From: CAZOKZ01 sp964580585
GTDB taxonomy: Bacteria; Sumerlaeota; Sumerlaeia; SLMS01; JAHLLQ01
NCBI GenBank assembly: GCA_964580585.1
Contig: CAZOKZ010000092.1
Span: 1 to 13,474 of the forward strand
DNA: 13,474 nucleotides
Direction: 5' to 3'
Positions 1 through 9,022 of this stretch are shown in pieces (positions within the stretch are counted from its first letter, which is position 1; each line of letters starts with the position of its first letter). Below the pieces are notes generated by a model. The model ran no database searches. It saw only the letters and a list, made by a program, of their open reading frames with translations, and was not told where the DNA came from. The position numbers were made by a program, and so were the translations under genes.

Positions 1-53
1 AAAAACCTCCCGCCTCGCGCGCCTTTCGCAAACTGTAACGAATCGCCCCCCAG

Positions 54-85
54 CCTCCGCCCGAACGGGCGCGAGGGATTTTTTT
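54..85 (+). terminator. Intrinsic terminator of a gene lying upstream of the window
   Basis: A GC-rich hairpin has an inner stem CGCCC/GGGCG around a GAAC loop. The stem is extended outward, past a single bulged C, by CCTC/GAGG. An uninterrupted run of seven T follows at 79-85. This is the classic layout of a rho-independent terminator read on the + strand. It would end a transcript entering from the left, so the DUF4870 gene downstream probably has its own promoter. No gene for it is visible in the window. Confidence 0.6.
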
Positions 86-314
86 CGGCTGGTTCATGCG
101 TATTTTTTCCTCGATTACGGAATAGCTTGAATTTCCCAAGCTCCTGGTGCTAATAGAAAGACAGATGCATCGTCAATCCTGTAATCCGAAGGCGGGTTTT
201 TGACGATTGAATCTCGCTGCATTGCTCAAACCGTTCCAAATTTCGTGCAGCGGTTGAAAAGCGTTGACAACCTTTGCGCCTCAGATTTGCTGTAGGTTGA
301 TATCAATTAACTCA
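86..314. other. Intergenic leader with no gene recognised
   Basis: I see no convincing coding region here. The stretch contains a small inverted repeat (AGCTTG at 124-129, CAAGCT at 137-142). It also has two TTGAC-type hexamers, TTGACG at 200-205 and TTGACA at 264-269, that could be -35 elements. Neither has a good TATAAT-like partner at 16-18 bp, so no promoter is called with confidence. The TTG of the second hexamer is also the earliest possible start of the following reading frame. I read it as promoter-like sequence rather than a start codon. Confidence 0.4.
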
Positions 315-770
315 ATGGTCGAAAAAATAATGGTTCACCAACTGGATCACGCTCAAGTTTCCGTTCGCGAAGAAGAACGAGGATTCGCCGCTGCTGCGCA
401 TTTGGTGGGGGCAATTCCGCTTTGGGGATTTGTGTTTTTGGCGGTAATTTGGTTGTGGTTTAAGGAACGCAGCCGTGAAATTGTTTTTCACGTCCAGCAA
501 GCGATGGTGTTCCAGATGGTCTTTTTGACGTTGGGTTTTTTTGCGCTGGTTGTTCAATTGTTGAACCTGCCAATCGGTGTTCTTCATCAGGGATTGGCGG
601 AGTTTATCTCGCGCGTGAACATGTTTTTTCTGATCGCCTGCTATACGGTCTATGCCAGCATCTGCATCTGGGCGGCGGCGGCGACATTTCTGGGCAAACC
701 CTTTCTGTATCCAGTGGTTGGGAAAAAAGTACTCGAGGGGAGTTTGACCAAACCTTCTCCGGAGGAATAA
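315..770 (+). CDS. DUF4870/Tic20-like small integral membrane protein
   Basis: A 151-aa membrane protein that matches the DUF4870 family pattern. The N-terminal part has 'EEERGFAAAAHLVGAIPL', then a first membrane helix (GFVFLAVIWLWF). The family-type stretch 'KERSREIVFHVQQAMVFQM' leads into a second helix (VFLTLGFFALVVQLL), and a third helix (FFLIACYTVYASICIWAAA) lies near the C-terminus. Family members are about 100-150 aa and have no established biochemical role, so only 'small membrane protein' is safe. Start choice is uncertain. The reading frame is open from a TTG at 264, and ATG codons occur at 315 and 330, none with a good ribosome-binding site. I chose 315 because residues from 264 look non-conserved. 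The next gene begins 3 bp after the stop, and its Shine-Dalgarno overlaps the end of this gene, so the two are very likely co-transcribed and translationally coupled. Confidence 0.7.
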   Translation: MVEKIMVHQLDHAQVSVREEERGFAAAAHLVGAIPLWGFVFLAVIWLWFKERSREIVFHVQQAMVFQMVFLTLGFFALVVQLLNLPIGVLHQGLAEFISRVNMFFLIACYTVYASICIWAAAATFLGKPFLYPVVGKKVLEGSLTKPSPEE

Positions 771-773
771 GGG

Positions 774-1799
774 ATGATTCGCGAATTAACCGAACACCAA
801 AAACGGTGCTCTGATCTGATTGTGGCGCGAATGCAGGAGTATCTGGACCTTCGATTCACAATGGCGTGCCGCGCCAACCCCCGATTTGAAACCGCCTGGC
901 CGGATCTTCAGTGGCTTTTGTTGCAACAACTACGCAATGTGATTGAAAACGATAAGATGTGGGGGCCAAAGCGCTTCGTCATCTCCGAATTGCTCTGTGG
1001 TCACGACAAGGCTAAGATCCAGGATATTTTCAACCCTTCCAATCAGGCTTCGATTCAGACTGAAATCGTGGAAAAAAAGGAACAGGGTGGGCATAAAACT
1101 GCCGACGTTCTCGAAATCCACGACTTCCGCACGTTGTACGCCGCCATCGATCCGGGAATTGCCCAGATCACAGCCGTGATGCAGGTTTATATGTGGTGGG
1201 ATTTGCGCGATGCGGTCGATCTATCGAAGTTTGAAATCAAATTAGGACAGATCAAGGAACTGCAAAACGGCGTTTCGGATCACCAAATCAAAGAATACGT
1301 GGGACTGATGGGTAAGGTCGATGGCGACCACCCCCCTACCCCGGAAGAAATTGTCGATTGGGAATGCGAAGAATTACGCAATGCGGTGGATCAGTTTCTG
1401 GCTCGGCGCAACGGCGAACCGGGCTATAAAATCATTCTGGCCCAACGCAATTCCAAAGAAACCGAAAACCAGATCGATATTTTAATCTCCACGATTGCTC
1501 GGGAACAGGTTTTAAAATCGCGCATCAAGAGCGGACAATCCATCGACGATTCCATTCGCCAGCAGTTAGCCAAGGCTCTGCGCGTTCAACCCACAGAACT
1601 GACAGCGGAAATGGAATTGAAGTACCTGGGCACGGTGATCGCCGAACATAAGTCCAAATTGCGTCAGGCACTGCTCCATGGCGAATCGGGCGAGCAGTAC
1701 AATTTCAAGCTGGATCAGGCAAGCGCCATGTACCAACAATACGAAGAATTTATCAAAGGAATCTATGGCGAGGAAGCGCTCGCAGCTCAACAAAGCTGA
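774..1799 (+). CDS. Conserved-looking 341-aa soluble protein of unknown function
   Basis: I do not recognise this protein. It is well supported as a gene. It starts with ATG 7 bp after a textbook GGAGG (the GGAGGAATAAGGG run spans the stop of the preceding gene), it is long, and its codon use is like its neighbours. The sequence is hydrophilic and mostly helical, with no signal peptide or membrane segment. Charged, coiled-coil-like stretches lie around residues 215-300 ('RNSKETENQIDILIS', 'AKALRVQPTELTAEMELKY'). An aromatic patch (QVYMWWDLRDAVDLSKFE) lies near residues 137-155. It forms an operon with the DUF4870 protein upstream and the STAS protein downstream. Oddly, after its TGA the same frame stays open for ten codons and runs straight into the STAS gene, so the two may once have been one protein or may be linked by readthrough. 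A regulatory or partner-switch role would be guesswork. Confidence 0.75.
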   Translation: MIRELTEHQKRCSDLIVARMQEYLDLRFTMACRANPRFETAWPDLQWLLLQQLRNVIENDKMWGPKRFVISELLCGHDKAKIQDIFNPSNQASIQTEIVEKKEQGGHKTADVLEIHDFRTLYAAIDPGIAQITAVMQVYMWWDLRDAVDLSKFEIKLGQIKELQNGVSDHQIKEYVGLMGKVDGDHPPTPEEIVDWECEELRNAVDQFLARRNGEPGYKIILAQRNSKETENQIDILISTIAREQVLKSRIKSGQSIDDSIRQQLAKALRVQPTELTAEMELKYLGTVIAEHKSKLRQALLHGESGEQYNFKLDQASAMYQQYEEFIKGIYGEEALAAQQS

Positions 1800-1829
1800 C
1801 CGTTTCCAAAACGAAATCATCCCCTTCGA

Positions 1830-2144
1830 GTGAAAAAAGTGTATCATTCCATCCGATTGCACAATCCCGTGGAGCCCGTTCTTGTGGACCTGCAAATGCA
1901 GGTCACTGAGTGGAAGGAGAAGGATATTACGTCGGTATCGTTGGATTTCTCCGATATCGGTTTTGTAAACTCGATGGGGATTGGATCGTTGGTGCGTTTG
2001 ATTGTATCCTGCAAACGTTTGGGAATCGAACTCAACCTGACAAATCTTAATCCACACGTGCGAACAGCGTTCATTCACGCAGGAATCAGCGGTCTGCTTG
2101 GACTCAGCAAATCAGACCCGCCTTCGTTTGAAACGACGTTTTAA
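1830..2144 (+). CDS. STAS-domain protein, anti-sigma-factor-antagonist type
   Basis: A 104-aa single-domain protein of the SpoIIAA/RsbV class. These proteins bind anti-sigma factor kinases or other partners and are switched by phosphorylation of one serine. The core reads 'SVSLDFSDIGFVNSMGIGSLVRLI' across residues 35-58. It aligns with the SpoIIAA 'LNLEDLSFMDSSGLGVI' segment. Ser48 sits at the phosphoacceptor position, the preceding Asp is Asn, and the second Ser is Met. The rest (KRLGIELNLTNLNPHVRTAFIHAGISGLLGL) fits the later strands and helices of the fold. The GTG start has no visible Shine-Dalgarno, and it lies in the same frame as the upstream 341-aa gene, 30 bp past that gene's TGA. 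Expression may therefore rely on coupling or readthrough. No kinase, phosphatase or sigma factor is visible in the window, so its partner is unknown. Confidence 0.75.
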   Translation: MKKVYHSIRLHNPVEPVLVDLQMQVTEWKEKDITSVSLDFSDIGFVNSMGIGSLVRLIVSCKRLGIELNLTNLNPHVRTAFIHAGISGLLGLSKSDPPSFETTF

Positions 2145-2719
2145 TTTCGCGGGGCCTGTTTATCGAGCGGACCTATCCGATCGACAGGCGCGTAGCAAAA
2201 TAATGCTTTTCCGATGATTTTCCTGCGCGCCACCGGCCCAAAAAAACGCGAGTCGTAACTCTCGCGCCAATTGTCGCCTGCCACAAAATAGTGATCTTCG
2301 GTGACGGCTATCTTATACGTCATGGAAATTGGCCAGGCATCCATCCGTTTCAATTCCACAAAATTGGGCATTCGATTCACAAATACCCGATAGTTTATCA
2401 CCCAGACTGTATCGCCAGGCACAGCGACAACGCGTTTGATCAGGGGGATTGGGTCCGAATCGATCGATTCGATCATCACAATATCCCCTCGCTCGATAGG
2501 TTTGTCTTCGATTTCCGCAATCACCAGCCGATCCCCGACTTCAATCGTGGGGCTCATGGAATTCGAGATCACCTCCTCGGCTTTCAACCGTCCACCGATG
2601 AAGGCCGCCCAGATAACCATGGCGGTCAACAAAACGACCGTAGAAAGCGCCAACCGCACTGCGCCAATGCGTGGGCGTCGTTTCTTTGGTGCGGTGTTGG
2701 CGATTGAATTCTCTTCCAA
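2141..2719 (-). CDS. lepB: Signal peptidase I
   Basis: A type I signal peptidase (S26 family) that cleaves signal peptides from Sec- or Tat-exported proteins at the outer face of the cytoplasmic membrane. A basic N-terminus (KKRRPR) precedes one membrane anchor at about residues 22-42. Box B carries the catalytic serine Ser54 in 'SNSMSPTIEVGDRL'. Box D carries the general-base lysine Lys95 in 'LIKRVVAVPGDTV'. Box E is 'GDNWRESYDSRFFGPV', residues 148-163. At 192 aa it is a compact form with a single N-terminal anchor. The start is TTG at 2719, chosen because an AGGGAG Shine-Dalgarno lies 9 nt upstream on this strand. The final TAA overlaps the STAS gene's stop in the palindrome TTAA, so the two genes converge with a 4-bp overlap. 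It is separated from fusA by a strong terminator, so it should have its own promoter within about 80 bp, though none is clear. Confidence 0.93.
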   Translation of the reverse strand: MEENSIANTAPKKRRPRIGAVRLALSTVVLLTAMVIWAAFIGGRLKAEEVISNSMSPTIEVGDRLVIAEIEDKPIERGDIVMIESIDSDPIPLIKRVVAVPGDTVWVINYRVFVNRMPNFVELKRMDAWPISMTYKIAVTEDHYFVAGDNWRESYDSRFFGPVARRKIIGKALFCYAPVDRIGPLDKQAPRN

Positions 2720-2797
2720 TACAATATGCTCCCTGAAAGAACTTACATAGCAGCGTCGGGAAATCTATGCCAGGAAAAATACCTGTCTTCGTTTTTC

Positions 2798-2833
2798 ACA
2801 AAAAAAACGGCACGGGAAAATACCCGTGCCGTT
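2798..2833 (-). terminator. Intrinsic terminator of fusA
   Basis: A perfect 11-bp inverted repeat (AACGGCACGGG at 2806-2816, CCCGTGCCGTT at 2823-2833) has a 6-nt loop. Read on the - strand it is followed at once by a run of eight T, the A-tract at 2800-2807 on the + strand. It lies 45 bp past the fusA stop and just before the signal peptidase gene, so it should end the fusA transcript and separate the two genes. Its inner arms GCACGGG/CCCGTGC match the arms of one REP hairpin near 12682-12702. Confidence 0.88.
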
Positions 2834-2878
2834 CGTAGCTGTTGATGTTGCCGCTTACTTCAGAGCGTACAATCGATG

Positions 2879-4975
<2,097 letters not shown>

Positions 4976-5398
4976 AGTGAATCATTATCCTCAGAAAATT
5001 TTTTGCTACGGTTGAGTGTCTGGCGCCCTGGGCCAACGAATTCCTGCAATGACGGCATCGGCAAAGCGGTAAACGCTTCACTGGTAAACCGAAAGGCGGG
5101 GGCCCGTGAAGACCAGGGGGTTGTGTCAGACGCTGCACCCTTGCGGGCGCGGTTGAACGCTCGAAATCGGGAAATTCACGATCAGGAGCGCACAGGGTGG
5201 TAGGGCCTTAAGAAGGGCCGGTCAAGGCGTAAATCGTTTTTTTCACAAGATTTAAGCAAAATTCTACAAATACGCGACCTAAGTGAAAGCGAATAACGAA
5301 TTTCTCACATAAAGGCTTCTTTTTGTGTTTCCCGCACGACCGCTTCGATGTTCGCATCGCCCTGATCGTTCCAAGACTGTTTTTTCAAGAGGACCCTG
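4976..5398. other. Divergent intergenic region between fusA and the 657-aa gene
   Basis: This 423-bp region holds no gene I can support. The half nearest fusA (4976-5215) is GC-rich and would be the fusA 5' leader. It contains an imperfect inverted repeat GGCCTT/AAGGGCC around 5204-5220. From 5225 to 5340 the sequence becomes distinctly AT-rich and is the most likely home of promoters for both directions. No tRNA, riboswitch or ribosomal-protein leader motif was recognised. Confidence 0.5.
5242..5270 (+). promoter_or_regulatory. Candidate promoter for the 657-aa gene, overlapping a possible fusA -10
   Basis: TTCACA (5242-5247, five of six matches to TTGACA) and TACAAA (5265-5270, four of six matches to TATAAT) are separated by exactly 17 bp in the AT-rich part of the divergent spacer. 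On the opposite strand TAGAAT (complement of 5261-5266) matches the -10 consensus at five of six positions and could serve fusA, though no convincing -35 accompanies it. This is a pattern match only; the true sigma-factor consensus of the organism is unknown. Confidence 0.3.
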
Positions 5399-7372
5399 AT
5401 GACGTTAATCTTCAGTCTGGATGACTTCAGTCCACGGCAACGTTTTACGATTCTTGGCGTACTGATTGCCGCCGTCTTGCTCTTCGCAGGCTATTTTCTC
5501 TATTCGGTTTTTGAATCCCGCATCATTTTCGATCGCGCAGACCGGACGATCTATAAGCTCTCCGGCGCCAATTCGGCGTTTCCTTCCATCAAACGGCTTT
5601 GGCCACCTTATGAGCAGGAAATTGGAAACGAGGATGGCCGCACCCGCATTCCAGTTGCCGACGATGTCTATGTCGTGGGCCCGCGGTTGGCGTTGGTCAG
5701 CGAATACGTTTACAAAGAACCAGGCGGGGATGACCGGCGCATCCATGTTTTCCGGTTTGTTCTGCCGAATCAGTGGGGCGGATTCGATATGAGCGCCCAG
5801 AGCCTGATTCAGGATGCCAGTGAACAAGACATTGATCGTTATCTGGCTTTCTGGCGCAGCCCTCAAATCCGAAAAGTCGTCATGTCCGCCGAAACGATCG
5901 TGGAATTGAAAGACGATGCGGTGGTGGATTTGCTCGAACAAAGCATCAACGAAAGTACTCCGAGCCTGAGCGCGATCGAGAAGGCACTCGCCAATTCGCC
6001 CAACGATCCGGTGCTGCTCGTCATGGCTCTCGATGCGGCTATGCTGAACGAAGACGAAGCCGCGGTGAAAAAACACGTGGCTGCCGCTGAACAGCTCTTG
6101 CTCGAACAACGTCGCCCATTACTTCTTCACGCTCAAAGTAATTTTACCCAATGGCTTGAGAGTCGTGAAAAATCACGGACGGGCGAAAATGCCTATGACG
6201 GGATGAAGGAAATCCTGGTGGAAAACGGCAAAGGCGGGCTCAAACATCGTTTGGAAGAAATTCAGGCCCTCATGGCCCAAATCGAATACGATAGCGAATT
6301 TCTCCCCCCGGTTCAACCGGTGCTTTATCATCCGGATCAGGGAAATCTCTCGGCCTATCTCAATTTACAGGTTGTTGCCAAACTATTGCGCGTCAAAGCG
6401 GATTTCGATCTGTTTATGGGCGATCCCGAAGGCGCTTTGCAAACGATCATGCCCGTTCATCGATTTGCTACGGCACAATCGATCACCGGTCCATCGACCA
6501 TGGATAACCTGATGGGAATGGCTATTCGGCAAATTTCCACGAAAGCGATGGAAAACGCTTATTTGAATGGAATGACGCGGCCTCAGCAAATCAAACGTCA
6601 ATGGCCTTTGCTCGACGAAGCGTACAAAGCAGACATGTTGGCGTTGAAACCCAATGCCATGAAAATCGTCAAAGAGCAGAGTGAAAAATTCGGAACGGAG
6701 CTCTCTTCCACCTTTTTGGAGCAAGAGGCTACAGCGAAAACGACTCATGCCAAGATGGCGCTGCTCCACAGCGCTACCGCCGTTCGTTACCATTTGCTTT
6801 CGACAGGTGATTTTCCTGCCTCTGAAAGCAAGGTGGGCGAGTTACTCCCCGGTGGTTTGGATGTCGATCCGCATTCGGACAAGGGAAAGCCTCTGAAAGT
6901 CTATCAAGGAAAAGACGAGTGGATTTTGTACAGCGTTGGTCCAGATGGACGCGATCAACGCGCCCAGACGGTTTACGATCCAACCAACGGAACCACGAGC
7001 GATGGAGACATCGTACTTTCCGTAGGCCGAACGCCTCAGTATCCGTTCCCCGAACCCGGTAAATTGGGTACCACGCGCGGAGAAATCCTTGCCCAGTTCC
7101 CTAATGGGTTCTCCCCCGATCCATTTGCATCAAACCGTGACCAAAGTTACACCATCGTGGATGGACCGCCCATGAAGATTTTATCCTGGGGACCGAATGG
7201 TGAGGACAAAGATGGCTCGGAAACGGGGAGTTACCGCGAAGAAGACCCGGCATGGGCAACCACGCCAAACGGCGGGAAAGTGTCTTTTCCTAAGTATCAG
7301 GACGGACCGCAATACGATCCGACGAACGGAATTTTCAGTAAGGGCACGCTTCAACTGACATTGAAGCCTTGA
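5399..7372 (+). CDS. Membrane-anchored protein with two tandem pseudopilin-like C-terminal modules
   Basis: A 657-aa protein of unknown function. A short cytoplasmic N-terminus is followed by one membrane helix at about residues 17-37, so most of the chain should be extracytoplasmic. Residues 135-460 are largely helical. They include 'LRVKADFDLFMGDPEGALQTI' and 'GPSTMDNLMGMAIRQIS', a pattern I associate with large uncharacterised planctomycete-like proteins. Residues 450-545 look like the C-terminal half of a type II secretion GspG-like pseudopilin: a helix ('LHSATAVRYHL'), 'LPGGLDVDPHSDKGKPLKV', 'WILYSVGPDGRD' and 'YDPTNGTTSDGDIVL'. A second, diverged copy fills residues 560-657 ('KILSWGPNGEDKDGS', 'YDPTNGIFSKGTLQLTL'). 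No prepilin peptidase site is visible, so it is not itself a normal pseudopilin. AGAGGA sits 6 nt before the ATG. It stands alone, with 268 bp to the next start. Confidence 0.8.
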   Translation: MTLIFSLDDFSPRQRFTILGVLIAAVLLFAGYFLYSVFESRIIFDRADRTIYKLSGANSAFPSIKRLWPPYEQEIGNEDGRTRIPVADDVYVVGPRLALVSEYVYKEPGGDDRRIHVFRFVLPNQWGGFDMSAQSLIQDASEQDIDRYLAFWRSPQIRKVVMSAETIVELKDDAVVDLLEQSINESTPSLSAIEKALANSPNDPVLLVMALDAAMLNEDEAAVKKHVAAAEQLLLEQRRPLLLHAQSNFTQWLESREKSRTGENAYDGMKEILVENGKGGLKHRLEEIQALMAQIEYDSEFLPPVQPVLYHPDQGNLSAYLNLQVVAKLLRVKADFDLFMGDPEGALQTIMPVHRFATAQSITGPSTMDNLMGMAIRQISTKAMENAYLNGMTRPQQIKRQWPLLDEAYKADMLALKPNAMKIVKEQSEKFGTELSSTFLEQEATAKTTHAKMALLHSATAVRYHLLSTGDFPASESKVGELLPGGLDVDPHSDKGKPLKVYQGKDEWILYSVGPDGRDQRAQTVYDPTNGTTSDGDIVLSVGRTPQYPFPEPGKLGTTRGEILAQFPNGFSPDPFASNRDQSYTIVDGPPMKILSWGPNGEDKDGSETGSYREEDPAWATTPNGGKVSFPKYQDGPQYDPTNGIFSKGTLQLTLKP

Positions 7373-7541
7373 ATTTGAGTGACGCATTTTGTGGGTAAAA
7401 AGGTACACTTGAGAGAAAAATCGATCAAAAGCTTTCCCAAATTTTCCCCAAGTTGTAGTCTATTTCACGGGAAAAGCCTTGCGACTCAGGGTGGCCTGCT
7501 TTGAACAATGTGAAAACTTTCATGAGGTTTGTGTTAGGCAG

Positions 7542-7556
7542 GGACAAATATTGTCC
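7542..7556. promoter_or_regulatory. Palindromic operator-like site upstream of the PLP enzyme
   Basis: GGACAA-ATA-TTGTCC is a perfect 6-bp inverted repeat with a 3-bp centre. It lies about 85 bp before the assigned start of the SPT-like gene in an AT-rich non-coding region. The spacing suits a homodimeric transcription factor. I cannot name the regulator. Confidence 0.35.
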
Positions 7557-7640
7557 ATTTTAGATTAGATTTGGTTTTCCAGAAAAAAGTGACACGAAGT
7601 GCCTTTTCAGGCGCCTGTTGACCGGAATCAGAGGAACTTT

Positions 7641-8942
7641 ATGGAATCAGCAGCAAAGGGATCGAACGGGAGAAATGGTCATAATCTCGCGAGCAAGCCT
7701 TCTGGCATGATCGATGGGGTCAATTGTGCCGTCGAGACGCCCACGCGTTCACCCATTTTTGAAAAGGCAGCCCGTTTCACCCGCCACACGGAAATGGAAC
7801 AGGCGGGATTGTATCCGTATTTCCGCTGCATCGATTCGGCCCAGGACACCGAGGTTTCGATCAACGGCAAGACCATGCTGATGTTGGGATCGAACTCCTA
7901 CATGGGGTTGACCAACGATCCCCGAGTAAAAGAGGCGGCAGCCGAAGCGCTTTCTAAGTACGGCAGTGGTTGTGCGGGATCGCGTTTCCTGAACGGAACG
8001 CTGGATATTCATATTCAGTTGGAAGAAGAAATCGCCGATTTCATGGGCAAGGAAGCTGCCTTGGCGTTTACCACAGGCTTCCAGGCAAATTTAGGGGTGA
8101 TCGCCGCTTTGGTTGGCAAAGACGACCATGTCTTTATCGACCGCAGCGATCATGCTTCGATTGTGGATGGATGTCGATTGAGTTTTGGCAAGATCCATAA
8201 ATTCCAGCACAACAACATGGCCAGTCTTGACCAGATGATGAACCAGCATCCCGCTTCGGCAGGTAAGCTGGTCGTCGTGGACGGCGTGTATTCAATGGAA
8301 GGCGATATTGTCAAGTTGCCGGAGTTAGTCGAAATCGCCCGTCGCCACAATGCAGGCGTCGTGGTGGATGATGCGCACGGTGTTGGAGTGCTTGGACCGT
8401 ATGGCGAAGGCACAGCGGCGCATTTCAATATGACCGATGACGTGGATCTGATCGTCGGAACGTTCTCGAAATCCCTCGCAACCATTGGCGGATTCGTCGC
8501 AGGCAACCGCGAGATCGTCGATTATTTGAAGCATCATGCGCGCGCGTTGATTTTCTCTGCTTCGATGGCGCCTTCTTGTGTCGCTGCTGCACGTAAGGCC
8601 ATTGAGATTACCCGTTCAGAGCCCGAACGCCGTCAGGCATTATGGGACAACACCCGGTTTATGCAGGAAGGTCTGAAGTCGCTCGGTTTCAACATCGGCG
8701 ATTCTCAAACTCCGATTATTCCGGTGTTGATTGGCGAAACGATCGAATGTTTCAAATTCTGGCGCGCGCTGCACGATGAGGGGGTTTTTGTCAATCCGGT
8801 GGTCGCACCTGCGACACCCCCCAGCCAAGCCTTGATTCGCGTCAGTGTCATGGCAACCCACACGCAAGATCAGTTAGCCTTCGCTCTTGAAAAAATAGAG
8901 GCAGTAGGCAAAGCGTTGAACATCATCGGCTGCGAATGCTAA
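7641..8942 (+). CDS. PLP-dependent alpha-oxoamine synthase, serine palmitoyltransferase-like
   Basis: A fold-type I PLP enzyme of the alpha-oxoamine synthase family, which condenses an amino acid with an acyl-CoA. The group covers serine palmitoyltransferase (SPT), 8-amino-7-oxononanoate synthase (AONS, BioF) and 2-amino-3-ketobutyrate ligase (KBL). In the 433-aa form, Lys277 in 'GTFSKSLATIGGFVAG' is the PLP-binding lysine, Asp244 and His246 ('DDAHGVG') contact the cofactor, and His171 ('SDHASIVDG') stacks on it. 'GSGCAGSRFLNGTLDIHIQLEE' is also typical. 'GTFSKS' is the SPT-type form, whereas AONS and KBL usually have 'GTLGKA'. I therefore favour sphingolipid-type long-chain base synthesis, but the exact substrate is inferred. 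The start is ATG 7641, not the GTG at 7599, because AGAGGA lies 6 nt upstream. About 45 residues precede the catalytic core, and the protein ends in an unusual Cys-Glu-Cys. An SGNH hydrolase gene follows after 80 bp. Confidence 0.88.
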   Translation: MESAAKGSNGRNGHNLASKPSGMIDGVNCAVETPTRSPIFEKAARFTRHTEMEQAGLYPYFRCIDSAQDTEVSINGKTMLMLGSNSYMGLTNDPRVKEAAAEALSKYGSGCAGSRFLNGTLDIHIQLEEEIADFMGKEAALAFTTGFQANLGVIAALVGKDDHVFIDRSDHASIVDGCRLSFGKIHKFQHNNMASLDQMMNQHPASAGKLVVVDGVYSMEGDIVKLPELVEIARRHNAGVVVDDAHGVGVLGPYGEGTAAHFNMTDDVDLIVGTFSKSLATIGGFVAGNREIVDYLKHHARALIFSASMAPSCVAAARKAIEITRSEPERRQALWDNTRFMQEGLKSLGFNIGDSQTPIIPVLIGETIECFKFWRALHDEGVFVNPVVAPATPPSQALIRVSVMATHTQDQLAFALEKIEAVGKALNIIGCEC

Positions 8943-8987
8943 CGGTTGCGCCGCCCCGTCATACTTTCAAATGATCGGCCACTGAAA

Positions 8988-9002
8988 TTCCCTGCGCGGG
9001 AA
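8988..9002 (+). promoter_or_regulatory. Short hairpin just before the SGNH-TPR ribosome-binding site
   Basis: TTCCC-TGCGC-GGGAA forms a 5-bp stem with a 5-nt loop, ending 8 nt before the AGGTG Shine-Dalgarno of the next gene. It has no T-tract and is not a terminator. It could affect translation or RNA processing between the two genes, but a stem this short may be chance. Confidence 0.2.
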
Positions 9003-9022
9003 ACGCCCCCAGGTGTGTTTTT

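Noticed and set aside
264..314. TTG at 264 as start of the DUF4870 protein
   Set aside because: No Shine-Dalgarno, the extra 17 residues are unlike the family, and TTGACA here looks more like a -35 hexamer. It cannot be fully excluded.
1566..2078. 170-codon open frame on the - strand across the unknown gene and STAS gene
   Set aside because: It spans two genes that are better supported on the + strand and has no recognisable product.
2457..2470. 14-bp perfect palindrome GAATCGATCGATTC
   Set aside because: It lies within the signal peptidase coding sequence, encoding Glu-Ser-Ile-Asp-Ser, and is built from simple GATC/TCGA repetition. No reason to see a regulatory site.
2771..2785. CAGG-AAAAATA-CCTG inverted repeat near the fusA terminator
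   Set aside because: Only a 4-bp stem. Its resemblance to the nearby terminator loop is probably chance.
5405..6109. 234-codon open frame on the - strand inside the 657-aa gene
   Set aside because: Antisense shadow of a well-supported gene with a good ribosome-binding site and membrane anchor. No family features.
7599..7640. GTG at 7599 as start of the SPT-like enzyme
   Set aside because: ATG 7641 has a well-placed AGAGGA, while the GTG has none.
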